Below are positions 1-5,539 of a stretch of 7,982 bases of DNA, in pieces. The position numbers and the translations under genes are program-made. The DNA comes from Candidatus Daviesbacteria bacterium (GTDB taxonomy: Bacteria > Patescibacteriota > Microgenomatia > Daviesbacterales > UBA10151): assembly GCA_003519445.1 (NCBI GenBank), contig DOWS01000042.1, positions 1 through 7,982 of the forward strand, given 5' to 3'. The notes under the pieces were generated by a model, which saw only the letters and a program-made list of their open reading frames with translations, ran no database searches and was not told where the DNA came from. Within the stretch, counting starts at the first letter, position 1. The number at the start of each line of letters is the position of its first letter.

Positions 1-359
1 CCGGGGATTTGTTGAAAGTGTTTGGTATTGAGTGTCACCACGGTTCCTCCTATTTCCAAAGCAGAAGCTGCAATAATATAATCCGGCACTTCTAATTTAG
101 CTGTGATATCACGATAAATCTTGCCCGCACGTTCCGCAATCGATTCAGTTAATTCTATTCTCTGAAAATATTTAAGAAATTCATTGATTATTTTTAATTT
201 AGTTGGAATTTTAGTGCTTTGCCCGGATAATAATTCAAAAATTACAATTGTGGGTAAGTAAAATGTTATATCTTCTTGCTCTTCATTAAAAAAAGCAACT
301 CCTATTTTGCCGTCACGCAAATAATCAATAATAATGCTCGTATCCAAAACCAGTCTCAT
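1..359 (-). CDS. VapC-like PIN-domain toxin, C-terminus cut by window edge
   Basis: PIN-domain ribonuclease, expected to be the toxin of a type II toxin-antitoxin pair that cleaves RNA when not held by its antitoxin. My translation of the minus strand gives 119 full codons starting MRLVLDTSIIIDYLRDGK and running off the left edge. Visible PIN hallmarks are Asp6 in LDTSIIID, Glu42 in FELLSG, Asp93 in PDYIIAASAL and the late TLNTKHF motif, where Asn111 sits where many PIN proteins have Asp or Asn. These are the acidic metal-binding positions of the VapC family. PIN toxins are usually 125-140 residues, so only a few residues should be missing. The start ATG overlaps the antitoxin stop in an ATGA, which implies translational coupling. 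The PIN assignment is confident; the RNA target cannot be told from sequence. Confidence 0.88.
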   Translation of the reverse strand, partial: MRLVLDTSIIIDYLRDGKIGVAFFNEEQEDITFYLPTIVIFELLSGQSTKIPTKLKIINEFLKYFQRIELTESIAERAGKIYRDITAKLEVPDYIIAASALEIGGTVVTLNTKHFQQIP

Positions 360-643
360 CTTTTTTCATTCCAATCTTTATCCCATCTACCCAAAAAATC
401 TGCTGCTCCAGATCTTCTAAGTGGATTATCTTTCGGATTAAAATCAGTATCTTTCAAAATTCCCCTAGCTTTCTCTGCAGATTTCCTGAATTCTTTCCAA
501 TTTATCTGTGGTTTTCTGGGAGTAAGAACTGCCACTTCTCTGGCGTCTTTTTCAATTATTACCTGCATGCCAAGCGCTACTTGATCAATCAAAGTAAAAA
601 AATTATTTCTGGCTTTGGTGGCAGATATTCTAATTGTATTCAT
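356..643 (-). CDS. Phd/YefM-family antitoxin
   Basis: Antitoxin of 95 residues preceding the PIN toxin. The N-terminus (MNTIRISATKARNNFFTLID) matches the Phd/YefM DNA-binding fold, in which I-S-x-(T/S)-x-A-R-x-N/x-F is typical; a short strand pair follows (QVIIEKDAREVAVLTP). From about residue 48 onward the chain is charged and probably disordered until bound: in this family the C-terminal part wraps the toxin and blocks its active site. The order antitoxin then toxin with a 4-nt overlap is classical. The ATG lies only 8 nt beyond a perfect -10 box, so the message may be leaderless. The family is known for autorepression, and a matching operator is visible in the promoter. Pairing of a Phd-type antitoxin with a VapC-type toxin is common. 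Confidence 0.87.
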   Translation of the reverse strand: MNTIRISATKARNNFFTLIDQVALGMQVIIEKDAREVAVLTPRKPQINWKEFRKSAEKARGILKDTDFNPKDNPLRRSGAADFLGRWDKDWNEKR

Positions 644-651
644 ATTTATAT

Positions 652-680
652 ATTATACCATGTAATGTACACCTTGTCAA
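652..680 (-). promoter_or_regulatory. Consensus sigma-70 promoter of the toxin-antitoxin operon
   Basis: Reading the minus strand, TTGACA (680-675) and TATAAT (657-652) are both perfect consensus boxes separated by exactly 17 nt. Only 8 nt separate the -10 from the antitoxin ATG at 643, so the predicted transcription start falls on or within a base or two of the start codon. The promoter lies just past the stop of the histidine phosphatase gene, so the toxin-antitoxin pair can be transcribed independently of that operon. Confidence 0.85.
661..671. promoter_or_regulatory. Probable antitoxin operator inside the promoter spacer
   Basis: TGTAATGTACA is an inverted repeat (TGTA, 3-nt centre, TACA) placed between the -35 and -10 boxes, where a bound repressor would block RNA polymerase. 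It contains the palindrome TGTACA (666-671), the core motif known for operators of YefM antitoxins. Autoregulation by the adjacent Phd/YefM-like antitoxin is inferred from motif and position. Confidence 0.6.
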
Positions 681-701
681 TAGAAAAACCCTAATAATCC
701 T

Positions 702-1256
702 TTAAGAATTTTTTAAGATTCTATCCAGATCAAATGTATGCAGTGAGATGTGTGCGATATCGTCAACTAATGGTTTGTTATGTTCAAGTAAATGCAAGAT
801 GCGGATGATGCCTCCGTGTGTGATAATCAAGGCTTCGCAGTCAGCGTGTTTTTTGTTAATTCTTTTGAGAAATGCAAAAACCCTTTTCCTGACATTTTCT
901 GCTGATTCTCCTCCGAATGGTCTGTAATCAAATTGAACTGTTCTGTGTTTTTGCTTTAACTCTAGTCCTCTCTCCATTTCTGTCCATGACTTGCCGGCCA
1001 GTGTTCCCATGCGTATTTCCGTTAGTTCATCAACTGAAGAAATAGAGCATTTTAGTTTGGAGTTGAGAACTTCTGCTGTCTCCCTGGCTCTTTGCATTGG
1101 TGAGGTATAAATATGCTTAATACTGGCGGGCATGCTGGAAAGAGCAGACTTAACTTGCTCAATTCCTTCGGGAGCAAGCGGCTCATCCACTTCGCCGTTG
1201 ACCTTTTTTTGTTTATTAAGTTCTGTCAAACCATGCCTTAAACAATAAATTTTCAT
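702..1256 (-). CDS. Histidine phosphatase superfamily protein (phosphoglycerate mutase-like)
   Basis: Phosphatase or mutase of 184 residues from the branch-1 histidine phosphatase superfamily, working through a phosphohistidine intermediate. The RHG signature is at residues 7-9 (nucleophile His8), a second phosphate-binding Arg at 56 in SPMQRARETAEVL, the acid Glu near 80 in ELTEIRMGTLAG, and the second catalytic His147 in IITHGGIIRIL. Length is that of small cytosolic phosphatases (CobC/PhoE type), without the insert of cofactor-dependent glycolytic mutases. The start lies 1 nt after the pdxT stop (TAAaATG), so it is the last gene of the pdx run. Position suggests a role near vitamin B6 phosphates, but the family is promiscuous and the substrate cannot be read from sequence. 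Confidence 0.88.
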   Translation of the reverse strand: MKIYCLRHGLTELNKQKKVNGEVDEPLAPEGIEQVKSALSSMPASIKHIYTSPMQRARETAEVLNSKLKCSISSVDELTEIRMGTLAGKSWTEMERGLELKQKHRTVQFDYRPFGGESAENVRKRVFAFLKRINKKHADCEALIITHGGIIRILHLLEHNKPLVDDIAHISLHTFDLDRILKNS

Positions 1257-1257
1257 T

Positions 1258-1845
1258 TTAAATCTGATAAATTTTCTTTATAAAATATTCATGAAACATG
1301 GTTGAGGTAAGTTCCGGGTGAAAACAGGTTGCCAGGTAATAATTATCCCCTGTTTTTTGTTCACAAGCTATTATCTCTCTTTCGCTCCTAGCTAGTATTT
1401 TTACATCTTTCCCCGCTTTCTTTATCTTGGGGGCGCGGATAAATACCGCATGCATCCGGCCTAAACTGGTTTTGATATTTTTTTCAAAAGACTCTGTTTG
1501 CCTCCCATAAGCATTTCTATCTATTTCTATATCCATCAATTCCAAAGTCTCTTGATCCAAAGTTTTGTGGTGTATCGTTTTGGCAAGCATGATTGTTCCG
1601 GCGCAAGTACCAAAAATATTTTTGATTCGTTTCATATCTTCCCACATATTTTCCCTTTGGCATAATTTATGAAGAGTGGTGCTTTCACCGCCCGGGATGA
1701 TTAAGGCATTCAGATTGCGGAGAGAATTCTTTGTGCGGACAGGAATAACTTCGATGTCCAGACGAAGATTTTTAGCGGCTTTTTTTGTAACTTCGATATG
1801 TTCTACAACATCGCCATGAAAGGCGAGTACTCCTATTTTTTTCAT
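1258..1845 (-). CDS. pdxT: Pyridoxal 5'-phosphate synthase, glutaminase subunit PdxT
   Basis: Class I glutamine amidotransferase (195 residues, normal for the family) that hydrolyses glutamine and passes ammonia to PdxS in the 24-subunit PLP synthase. Seen in order: the N-terminal GVLAFHGDVVEH, PGGESTTL at 51-58 (oxyanion/glutamine site), nucleophile Cys81 in FGTCAGTIMLA, the family-specific NAYGRQTESFE at 111-121, and the catalytic His176/Glu178 in CFHPELTST. The triad is complete. The start overlaps the pdxS stop by 4 nt (ATGA), fitting a 1:1 complex. GGAG lies only about 2 nt before the ATG, closer than ideal, so coupling to pdxS translation is likely. Confidence 0.96.
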   Translation of the reverse strand: MKKIGVLAFHGDVVEHIEVTKKAAKNLRLDIEVIPVRTKNSLRNLNALIIPGGESTTLHKLCQRENMWEDMKRIKNIFGTCAGTIMLAKTIHHKTLDQETLELMDIEIDRNAYGRQTESFEKNIKTSLGRMHAVFIRAPKIKKAGKDVKILARSEREIIACEQKTGDNYYLATCFHPELTSTMFHEYFIKKIYQI

Positions 1846-2714
1846 CTCTCCGCCATTTTTGTTTCAAGTAATGAAATTTCCTGTCCTTTCATTGCCTCAC
1901 CTAAATTTTCACTTGCTTTGGCTATTTTGCCGGAATCATTAAAATGAGCGGTAGCATCAACGATAGCTCTTGCCATTTTTGCAGGATCACTGCTTTTGAA
2001 TATTCCGGATCCCACAAATACTCCATCAACCCCAAGCTGCATGCATAAAGCCGCATCAGCAGGAGTGGCTATGCCTCCGGCGGCAAAATTAACCACCGGT
2101 AATCTTCCTAATTGGGCGGTTTTTAATATCAGTTCGTAAGGGACTTTATATTCTTTTGCTTTTTCCTTTAATTTTTTGATATTTTTTGTCTGCAAAAGCT
2201 TTTTTAACTCCTCAATACCGGATTTTACTGCCCTGATATGTCTTATTGCTTCTACAATGTTGCCGCTTCCGGCTTCTCCTTTGGTTCTTATCATGGCAGC
2301 GCCTTCGGCAATTCTCCGCAGTGCCTCTCCCAGATCGCGGCAACCGCAAACAAACGGAGCTTTGAATTTTGTCTTATCAATATGAAATTCTTCATCCGCA
2401 GGTGTTAATACTTCACTTTCATCGATAAAATCAACTTCCAAAACTTCCAGAACTTGCGCTTCCACAAAATGGCCTATTCGGCATTTGGCCATAACCGGAA
2501 TTGTGACGGCGTTTTGGATCTCTTTTATTTTGGTGGGATCTGACATCCTGGCTACGCCTCCTGCTGCCCGAATATCAGCAGGTACCCGTTCCAGGGCCAT
2601 AACGGCCACAGCTCCTGTTTTTTCGGCAATCCTGGCATGCTCGGCCGTCACCACATCCATAATGACTCCACCCTTTAACATTTGCGCCAGATTTCTTCCA
2701 AGTTGATTGTGCAT
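1842..2714 (-). CDS. pdxS: Pyridoxal 5'-phosphate synthase, synthase subunit PdxS
   Basis: Synthase subunit (290 residues) of the DXP-independent vitamin B6 pathway, condensing ribose 5-phosphate, glyceraldehyde 3-phosphate and ammonia from PdxT into PLP. It is a (beta/alpha)8 barrel. Key residues are present: Asp20 in GGVIMDVV, Lys77 in VMAKCRIGH (first Schiff-base lysine) and Lys145 in RTKGEAGSGN (second lysine), each offset by 4 from the Bacillus subtilis numbering (24, 81, 149). The phosphate-binding NFAAGGIATPADAA and GVFVGSGIFKS near the C-terminus are also intact. The chosen start gives the usual short N-terminal helix. It sits 10 nt after the radical SAM gene and has no visible Shine-Dalgarno. 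No reason is seen to doubt that it is active. Confidence 0.97.
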   Translation of the reverse strand: MHNQLGRNLAQMLKGGVIMDVVTAEHARIAEKTGAVAVMALERVPADIRAAGGVARMSDPTKIKEIQNAVTIPVMAKCRIGHFVEAQVLEVLEVDFIDESEVLTPADEEFHIDKTKFKAPFVCGCRDLGEALRRIAEGAAMIRTKGEAGSGNIVEAIRHIRAVKSGIEELKKLLQTKNIKKLKEKAKEYKVPYELILKTAQLGRLPVVNFAAGGIATPADAALCMQLGVDGVFVGSGIFKSSDPAKMARAIVDATAHFNDSGKIAKASENLGEAMKGQEISLLETKMAER

Positions 2715-2724
2715 ATTTAAAAGA

Positions 2725-3501
2725 TTAGTCGTATACTTCTATTGGCACGGCAATACCAGGCTGTAATCTTTGAGCAACTTGATTAAGTTGGTCTTCTGTC
2801 AAAGAGGATAAATTATGCCCTTTCGTATCAGTAGGTAGTCTGGCAATAGTGTAAAGTTGAATAGCTTGGACTTGGCCTCCGTTGGCCAATATGTGGTTTA
2901 TTCTGTCAGCATAAGCTCCAAGCTCATCTGTACTTGGCATCTGGCCGTCTATACAAGTCAGACAAGTTTGAATTAGAGTTGGTCTTTCCTGTGAGGCGGT
3001 TAACAGATTATCCAGAATTCTTCTGAAAGGAACTCTGGTTTGAGCTACAAGCTTGAAATGATCTTCAGTTCCGGCATCTAACTTGGCCCAAAGCTCTCCA
3101 TTGTTGCCGTCCATCAACGCTAAACCTCTTCTTACTGTTTCTCTGTGTAAACCGGAGGCATTGGAAATAACTACAATTTTCGCACCTGTCAAACCAAACT
3201 CATCTCTTGTTGCTATAACCCTTCTGACTACACCTTCAAAATCACGCAAGGCAGTTGGTTCTCCGTCTCCGGAAAGGGTGATTGCCTTAATCGGTGCATC
3301 GCCAAACCTACCTCTTTGGGCATCAGGTATAGCTTTTCTTAATAGGCTATCAGCCTCATCAATATCAAATTTAAATAATCCTGCTCCTTGGGAGAAATCA
3401 ACCTCACAATAAAGACATGCGAAATTGCATGATTTTTGCGGGGCAGTGTTGATGCCAATGGAAATACCACCAAGTCTGCGAGAGAGTACTGGATAAACCA
3501 T
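2725..3501 (-). CDS. Radical SAM protein, TYW1-like (COG0731 type)
   Basis: Radical S-adenosylmethionine enzyme, 258 residues from this start. It begins MVYPVLSRRLGGISIGINTA, a layout shared with the COG0731 (wybutosine/TYW1-like Fe-S oxidoreductase) group. The CxxxCxxC cluster is CNFACLYC (Cys25, Cys29, Cys32), holding the 4Fe-4S centre, and SGDGEPT at 77-83 is the SAM-binding GGE-like motif. The rest is consistent with a partial TIM barrel and no extra Fe-S domain is evident. Start choice: an in-frame ATG at 3531 adds MIEIFTGGGS, but it has no ribosome site, whereas ATG 3501 follows a nine-G run 4 nt away that could pair with the anti-Shine-Dalgarno. It heads the pdx run by position. Substrate unknown; tRNA modification is only one possibility. 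Confidence 0.86.
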   Translation of the reverse strand: MVYPVLSRRLGGISIGINTAPQKSCNFACLYCEVDFSQGAGLFKFDIDEADSLLRKAIPDAQRGRFGDAPIKAITLSGDGEPTALRDFEGVVRRVIATRDEFGLTGAKIVVISNASGLHRETVRRGLALMDGNNGELWAKLDAGTEDHFKLVAQTRVPFRRILDNLLTASQERPTLIQTCLTCIDGQMPSTDELGAYADRINHILANGGQVQAIQLYTIARLPTDTKGHNLSSLTEDQLNQVAQRLQPGIAVPIEVYD

Positions 3502-3505
3502 ACTA

Positions 3506-3514
3506 CCCCCCCCC
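3506..3514 (-). repeat. Nine-base G run at the radical SAM start region
   Basis: Nine consecutive C on the plus strand (G on the coding strand). With the start at 3501 it lies 4 nt before the ATG and could act as the ribosome-binding site through GGGGG:CCUCC pairing with a wobble. With the start at 3531 it would be coding (Gly-Gly-Gly). Runs of this length are slippage-prone in replication and in sequencing. Confidence 0.6.
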
Positions 3515-3586
3515 GTAAAAATCTCTATCATGGGAAGTTATCGTTAATAATGGTTCCTGTTCATTCATAAGGTACAATGCGCTTGC

Positions 3587-3615
3587 ATGTTATTACTACT
3601 GAATGCTTTTGTCAA
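3587..3615 (-). promoter_or_regulatory. Candidate promoter of the radical SAM-pdxS-pdxT operon
   Basis: On the minus strand TTGACA (3615-3610, perfect) is followed after 17 nt by TAACAT (3592-3587, four of six matches). This places transcription start near 3580, giving a leader of about 75-80 nt before ATG 3501. It lies in the 106-nt divergent gap before the prenyltransferase gene. No comparably clear plus-strand promoter was found for that gene. Confidence 0.5.
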
Positions 3616-3637
3616 GCAATTATGGTAAATTTAGGCA

Positions 3638-4429
3638 ATGGAAAAAGAGCTAAACAGGCTTTTAAATGAATTAAAAGGTTATGCCGGAAAAATCAGCCCT
3701 AATCTTTTACCTTTAATTAATAAATTTATTGAAAGCTGCAAAGGAGGAAAAGGGTTAAGGGGGAAACTGGTGGTTTTGGGATATGAGATAGGAAAACAGT
3801 CGTCAGCTATCAGCTATCAGTCGTCAGATAAAGACATATTAAAAATTGCGGCGGCTTATGAAATCATGCACAGCGCCATTTTGGCCCATGATGACATTAT
3901 TGACCAAAGCCCCACCAGACGGGGCCAGCCCTCCCTGTATAAAAGCGTGGGAATAGAACAGGCCATTACTCTGGCAGATCTGGGTTTTTTTCTGGCCATA
4001 AAAATTATTTCCGAAAGCAATTTCCCTGAAAAAGAAAAAAATAATGCTTTAAAACTGTTTTCCCAAACCATGGTGGAAACAGCTATTGGCCAGATGCTGG
4101 ATATTCAAAAAGGGGACTCTGCTACTGTCATGGAACTTAAAACAGCCAAATATACTGTGGCAGGTCCGCTGCAGTTGGGAGCCGTGCTGGGCGGAGCCAA
4201 GCGAAACCTATTAGACCAATTAGATAAATTCGGGGAGAATTTAGGTGTAGCTTTTCAGATTAGAGATGATATGTTAGATGGGGAAGTGAGATCGCTGGAT
4301 CAATCCAGAGTAGAAATGTTAAAATATGCAGGTCTTGCCAAGAAGATCATAACTAAAATTACCAATGATCCCAAAATGATAAAATTACTTGAAGAACTGG
4401 TGGATTATATGGTGGAGAGAAAAAAATGA
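3638..4429 (+). CDS. Short trans-polyprenyl diphosphate synthase (polyprenyl synthetase family)
   Basis: Head-to-tail isoprenoid chain-elongating enzyme (263 residues; 290-330 is usual) adding isopentenyl diphosphate to an allylic primer. Visible: GGKGLRGK at 36-43 with IPP-binding Lys38 and Arg41, first aspartate-rich motif DDIID at 85-89 followed by Arg94/Arg95, GQMLD at 151-155, Lys171, and the second motif DDMLD at 210-214. Residues 4 and 5 before the first motif are Ile81 and Ala80, not aromatic, which in this family allows products of C20 or longer (inference). After the second motif the usual GK..G.D..GK.T segment is missing, so the C-terminus is shortened. Residues 54-63 come from an in-frame heptad repeat array. 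It overlaps uppS by 4 nt and would supply its allylic primer. Confidence 0.9.
   Translation: MEKELNRLLNELKGYAGKISPNLLPLINKFIESCKGGKGLRGKLVVLGYEIGKQSSAISYQSSDKDILKIAAAYEIMHSAILAHDDIIDQSPTRRGQPSLYKSVGIEQAITLADLGFFLAIKIISESNFPEKEKNNALKLFSQTMVETAIGQMLDIQKGDSATVMELKTAKYTVAGPLQLGAVLGGAKRNLLDQLDKFGENLGVAFQIRDDMLDGEVRSLDQSRVEMLKYAGLAKKIITKITNDPKMIKLLEELVDYMVERKK
3797..3827 (+). repeat. Heptad array A, in frame inside the prenyltransferase gene
   Basis: Four perfect 7-nt units after a leading CAG: TCGTCAG, CTATCAG, CTATCAG, TCGTCAG (units from 3800). It matches the array before the S23 gene (5110-5137) at 24 of 28 positions, with the same outer units and orientation. It encodes Gln54 to Ser63 and sits in the loop between the GKGLRGK helix and the helix leading to DDIID, where homologues have few residues. 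It introduces no stop. Confidence 0.85.
4414..4417 (+). promoter_or_regulatory. Shine-Dalgarno of uppS within the upstream gene
   Basis: GGAG followed by 8 nt of AG and A-rich sequence before ATG 4426. It is one of the few well-spaced Shine-Dalgarno sites in the window and confirms the uppS start that overlaps the upstream stop in an ATGA. Confidence 0.7.
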
Positions 4430-5109
4430 TTCCTTCGCATATTGCCATTATCATGGACGGTAACCGCCGGTGGGCCAGAGCCCATCATTTGCCGGAAATT
4501 AAAGGCCATGAGGCCGGAGCTGATACTTTGGAAAAAATAGTGGATGCGGCAGAAAAATTGGGCATAAAAACCATTACTGTTTATGCTCTGTCCACGGAAA
4601 ATATTAAAGAGCGGGCCAAAAGAGAAGTGTGGGGGCTGTTTAACCTGATCAGGAAAGGTTATCATAACAAATTAAAAAAAATGATGCAAAGAGGGGTAAA
4701 AGTAACTGTTTTGGGGGAAGTGCATGGTTTACCCGCTACTATCAAGAAGCTAATTAATCAAATTAAAAATACATACATCAAAAGTGAAGCCATTAAGTTA
4801 AATATAGCCTTAAATTATGGGGGTAAAAAAGAGCTGCTTCAGGCAATAAAAGACATTGTTAAAAAGGGGATTGAGGTAGATAGAATTAATGAGGAAATCG
4901 TGGAGAAGCATTTATACACCAATGGTCAGTCTGATCCTGATTTAGTGATCAGGACAGGAGGGGTTATCAGGCTTTCCAATTTTTTGCTTTGGCAGACAGC
5001 CTATTCGGAGCTTTATTTTACCAAAACGCTGTGGCCGGATTTTAATGGCAGGGAACTTAAAAAAGCTATTTCCTGGTATCAAGCCCAGAAGAGGAATTTT
5101 GGTAAATAG
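4426..5109 (+). CDS. uppS: Isoprenyl transferase, cis-polyprenyl (undecaprenyl-type) diphosphate synthase
   Basis: cis-Prenyltransferase of 227 residues (240-255 is usual) that extends an allylic diphosphate to the polyprenyl carrier used for peptidoglycan and surface polysaccharide export. Seen: HIAIIMDGNRRWAR at 5-18 with catalytic Asp11, the YALSTEN motif at 53-59 with helix KERAKREVWGLF, NYGGKKEL at 130-137, and the C-terminal DPDLVIRTGG followed by RLSNFLLWQTAYSELYF with Arg176, Arg182 and Ser184. One deviation stands out: the residue after RTGG is Val180, where this family normally has a Glu (E213 in E. coli) tied to magnesium binding. Fold and remaining motifs are intact. It is translationally coupled to the trans-prenyltransferase, and its stop codon directly abuts the heptad array. 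Confidence 0.94.
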   Translation: MIPSHIAIIMDGNRRWARAHHLPEIKGHEAGADTLEKIVDAAEKLGIKTITVYALSTENIKERAKREVWGLFNLIRKGYHNKLKKMMQRGVKVTVLGEVHGLPATIKKLINQIKNTYIKSEAIKLNIALNYGGKKELLQAIKDIVKKGIEVDRINEEIVEKHLYTNGQSDPDLVIRTGGVIRLSNFLLWQTAYSELYFTKTLWPDFNGRELKKAISWYQAQKRNFGK

Positions 5110-5137
5110 TCGTCAGCTTTCAGTCTTCAGTCGTCAG
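5110..5137 (+). repeat. Heptad array B, left end of the S23 unit
   Basis: Four 7-nt units in order TCGTCAG, CTTTCAG, TCTTCAG, TCGTCAG, starting on the base after the uppS TAG stop and ending 2 nt before the S23 ATG. The outer units are the same as in array A. It replaces any recognisable Shine-Dalgarno for the S23 gene. Confidence 0.85.
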
Positions 5138-5139
5138 AC

Positions 5140-5508
5140 ATGAATACACATAAATTCAGAAAACTTAATGTATGGCAAAGATCTATTAAGTTTGTGTCAT
5201 TAATCTATGAGATTACCGCTACATTTCCTAAAGAAGAAAAATATGGTTTAATCGATCAGATAAGAAGAGCTGCGGTAAGTATTTCTCTAAACATTGCAGA
5301 GGGTTCAGGTGCTGGATCAGATGCGGAATTCAGCAGATTCTTAAGAATGTCTCAAAGGTCAGCTTATGAAGTTATTGCAGCTTTAGAAATAGCTATTAAT
5401 CTTAAAATGGCAGATAAATCCGTTATAGATGGCGCAATCGAAGAAGTTGATCAACTAAGTGCTATGCTTACTGGTTTGATTAAAAGTCTGATAGCTGAAA
5501 AAGTCTGA
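5140..5508 (+). CDS. Four-helix-bundle S23/IVP-family protein
   Basis: Small protein of 122 residues from the family first seen in intervening sequences of bacterial 23S rRNA and related to the Avd accessory protein of diversity-generating retroelements. Hallmarks in order: FRKLNVWQRSIKFVSLIYEIT, FPKEEKYGLIDQIRRAAVSI, NIAEGSG near residue 52, and EFSRFLRMSQRSAYEV, each on a predicted amphipathic helix. Relatives form pentameric bundles and some bind nucleic acid; no enzyme activity is known. The gene has no Shine-Dalgarno, only the heptad array upstream. Its last residues (KSLIAEKV) and its TGA stop are written by the right-hand repeats, with TAG in frame immediately after, so the natural end may have been altered. 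Family call is firm; function here is unknown. Confidence 0.92.
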   Translation: MNTHKFRKLNVWQRSIKFVSLIYEITATFPKEEKYGLIDQIRRAAVSISLNIAEGSGAGSDAEFSRFLRMSQRSAYEVIAALEIAINLKMADKSVIDGAIEEVDQLSAMLTGLIKSLIAEKV

Positions 5509-5515
5509 TAGCTGA
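5482..5515 (+). repeat. Exact 17-nt tandem duplication at the S23 3' end
   Basis: AAAAGTCTGATAGCTGA occurs twice back to back (5482-5498 and 5499-5515) without mismatch. The first copy encodes KSLIAE and the second supplies the last two residues and the stop. It merges into the right-hand heptad array and suggests growth by duplication or slippage. Confidence 0.85.
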
Positions 5516-5539
5516 TAGCTGATAGCTGAAGACTGATAG
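5505..5539 (-). repeat. Heptad array C, right end of the S23 unit (inverted)
   Basis: Plus-strand units are CTGATAG three times, CTGAAGA, CTGATAG. On the minus strand these read CTATCAG, TCTTCAG and CTATCAG three times, the same unit types as arrays A and B. An extra unit lies at 5488-5494 inside the S23 frame. In this orientation the array carries TGA and TAG in shifting frames, so it would close any frame it enters. Confidence 0.85.

Noticed and set aside
276..584. Plus-strand open frame of 102 codons across the toxin-antitoxin junction
   Set aside because: It is antisense to two recognisable overlapping genes, with no family resemblance and no ribosome site.
686..726. AT-rich imperfect hairpin at the end of the histidine phosphatase gene as a terminator
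   Set aside because: The possible stem needs a bulge and has almost no GC pairs, so a terminator is not supported.
2176..2706. Two plus-strand open frames (2176-2385 and 2485-2706)
   Set aside because: Both are antisense to pdxS, which has full motif support; their composition is that of a reverse-strand shadow.
3083..3412. Plus-strand open frame of 109 codons
   Set aside because: Antisense to the radical SAM gene with its CxxxCxxC and GDGEPT motifs; no recognisable domain.
3577..3588. Inverted repeat ATGC-gctt-GCAT in the divergent gap
   Set aside because: It overlaps the candidate -10 region, but a 4-nt arm is too short to claim an operator without conservation.
3797..3827. CRISPR-like or simple microsatellite reading of the heptad arrays
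   Set aside because: There are no spacers and units are only 7 nt. Unlike a plain microsatellite, the arrays share unit variants across three sites and are inverted around a gene.
3856..4665. Minus-strand open frames opposite the prenyltransferase and uppS (3856-4071, 4405-4665)
   Set aside because: Antisense to well-supported genes; no independent evidence of coding.
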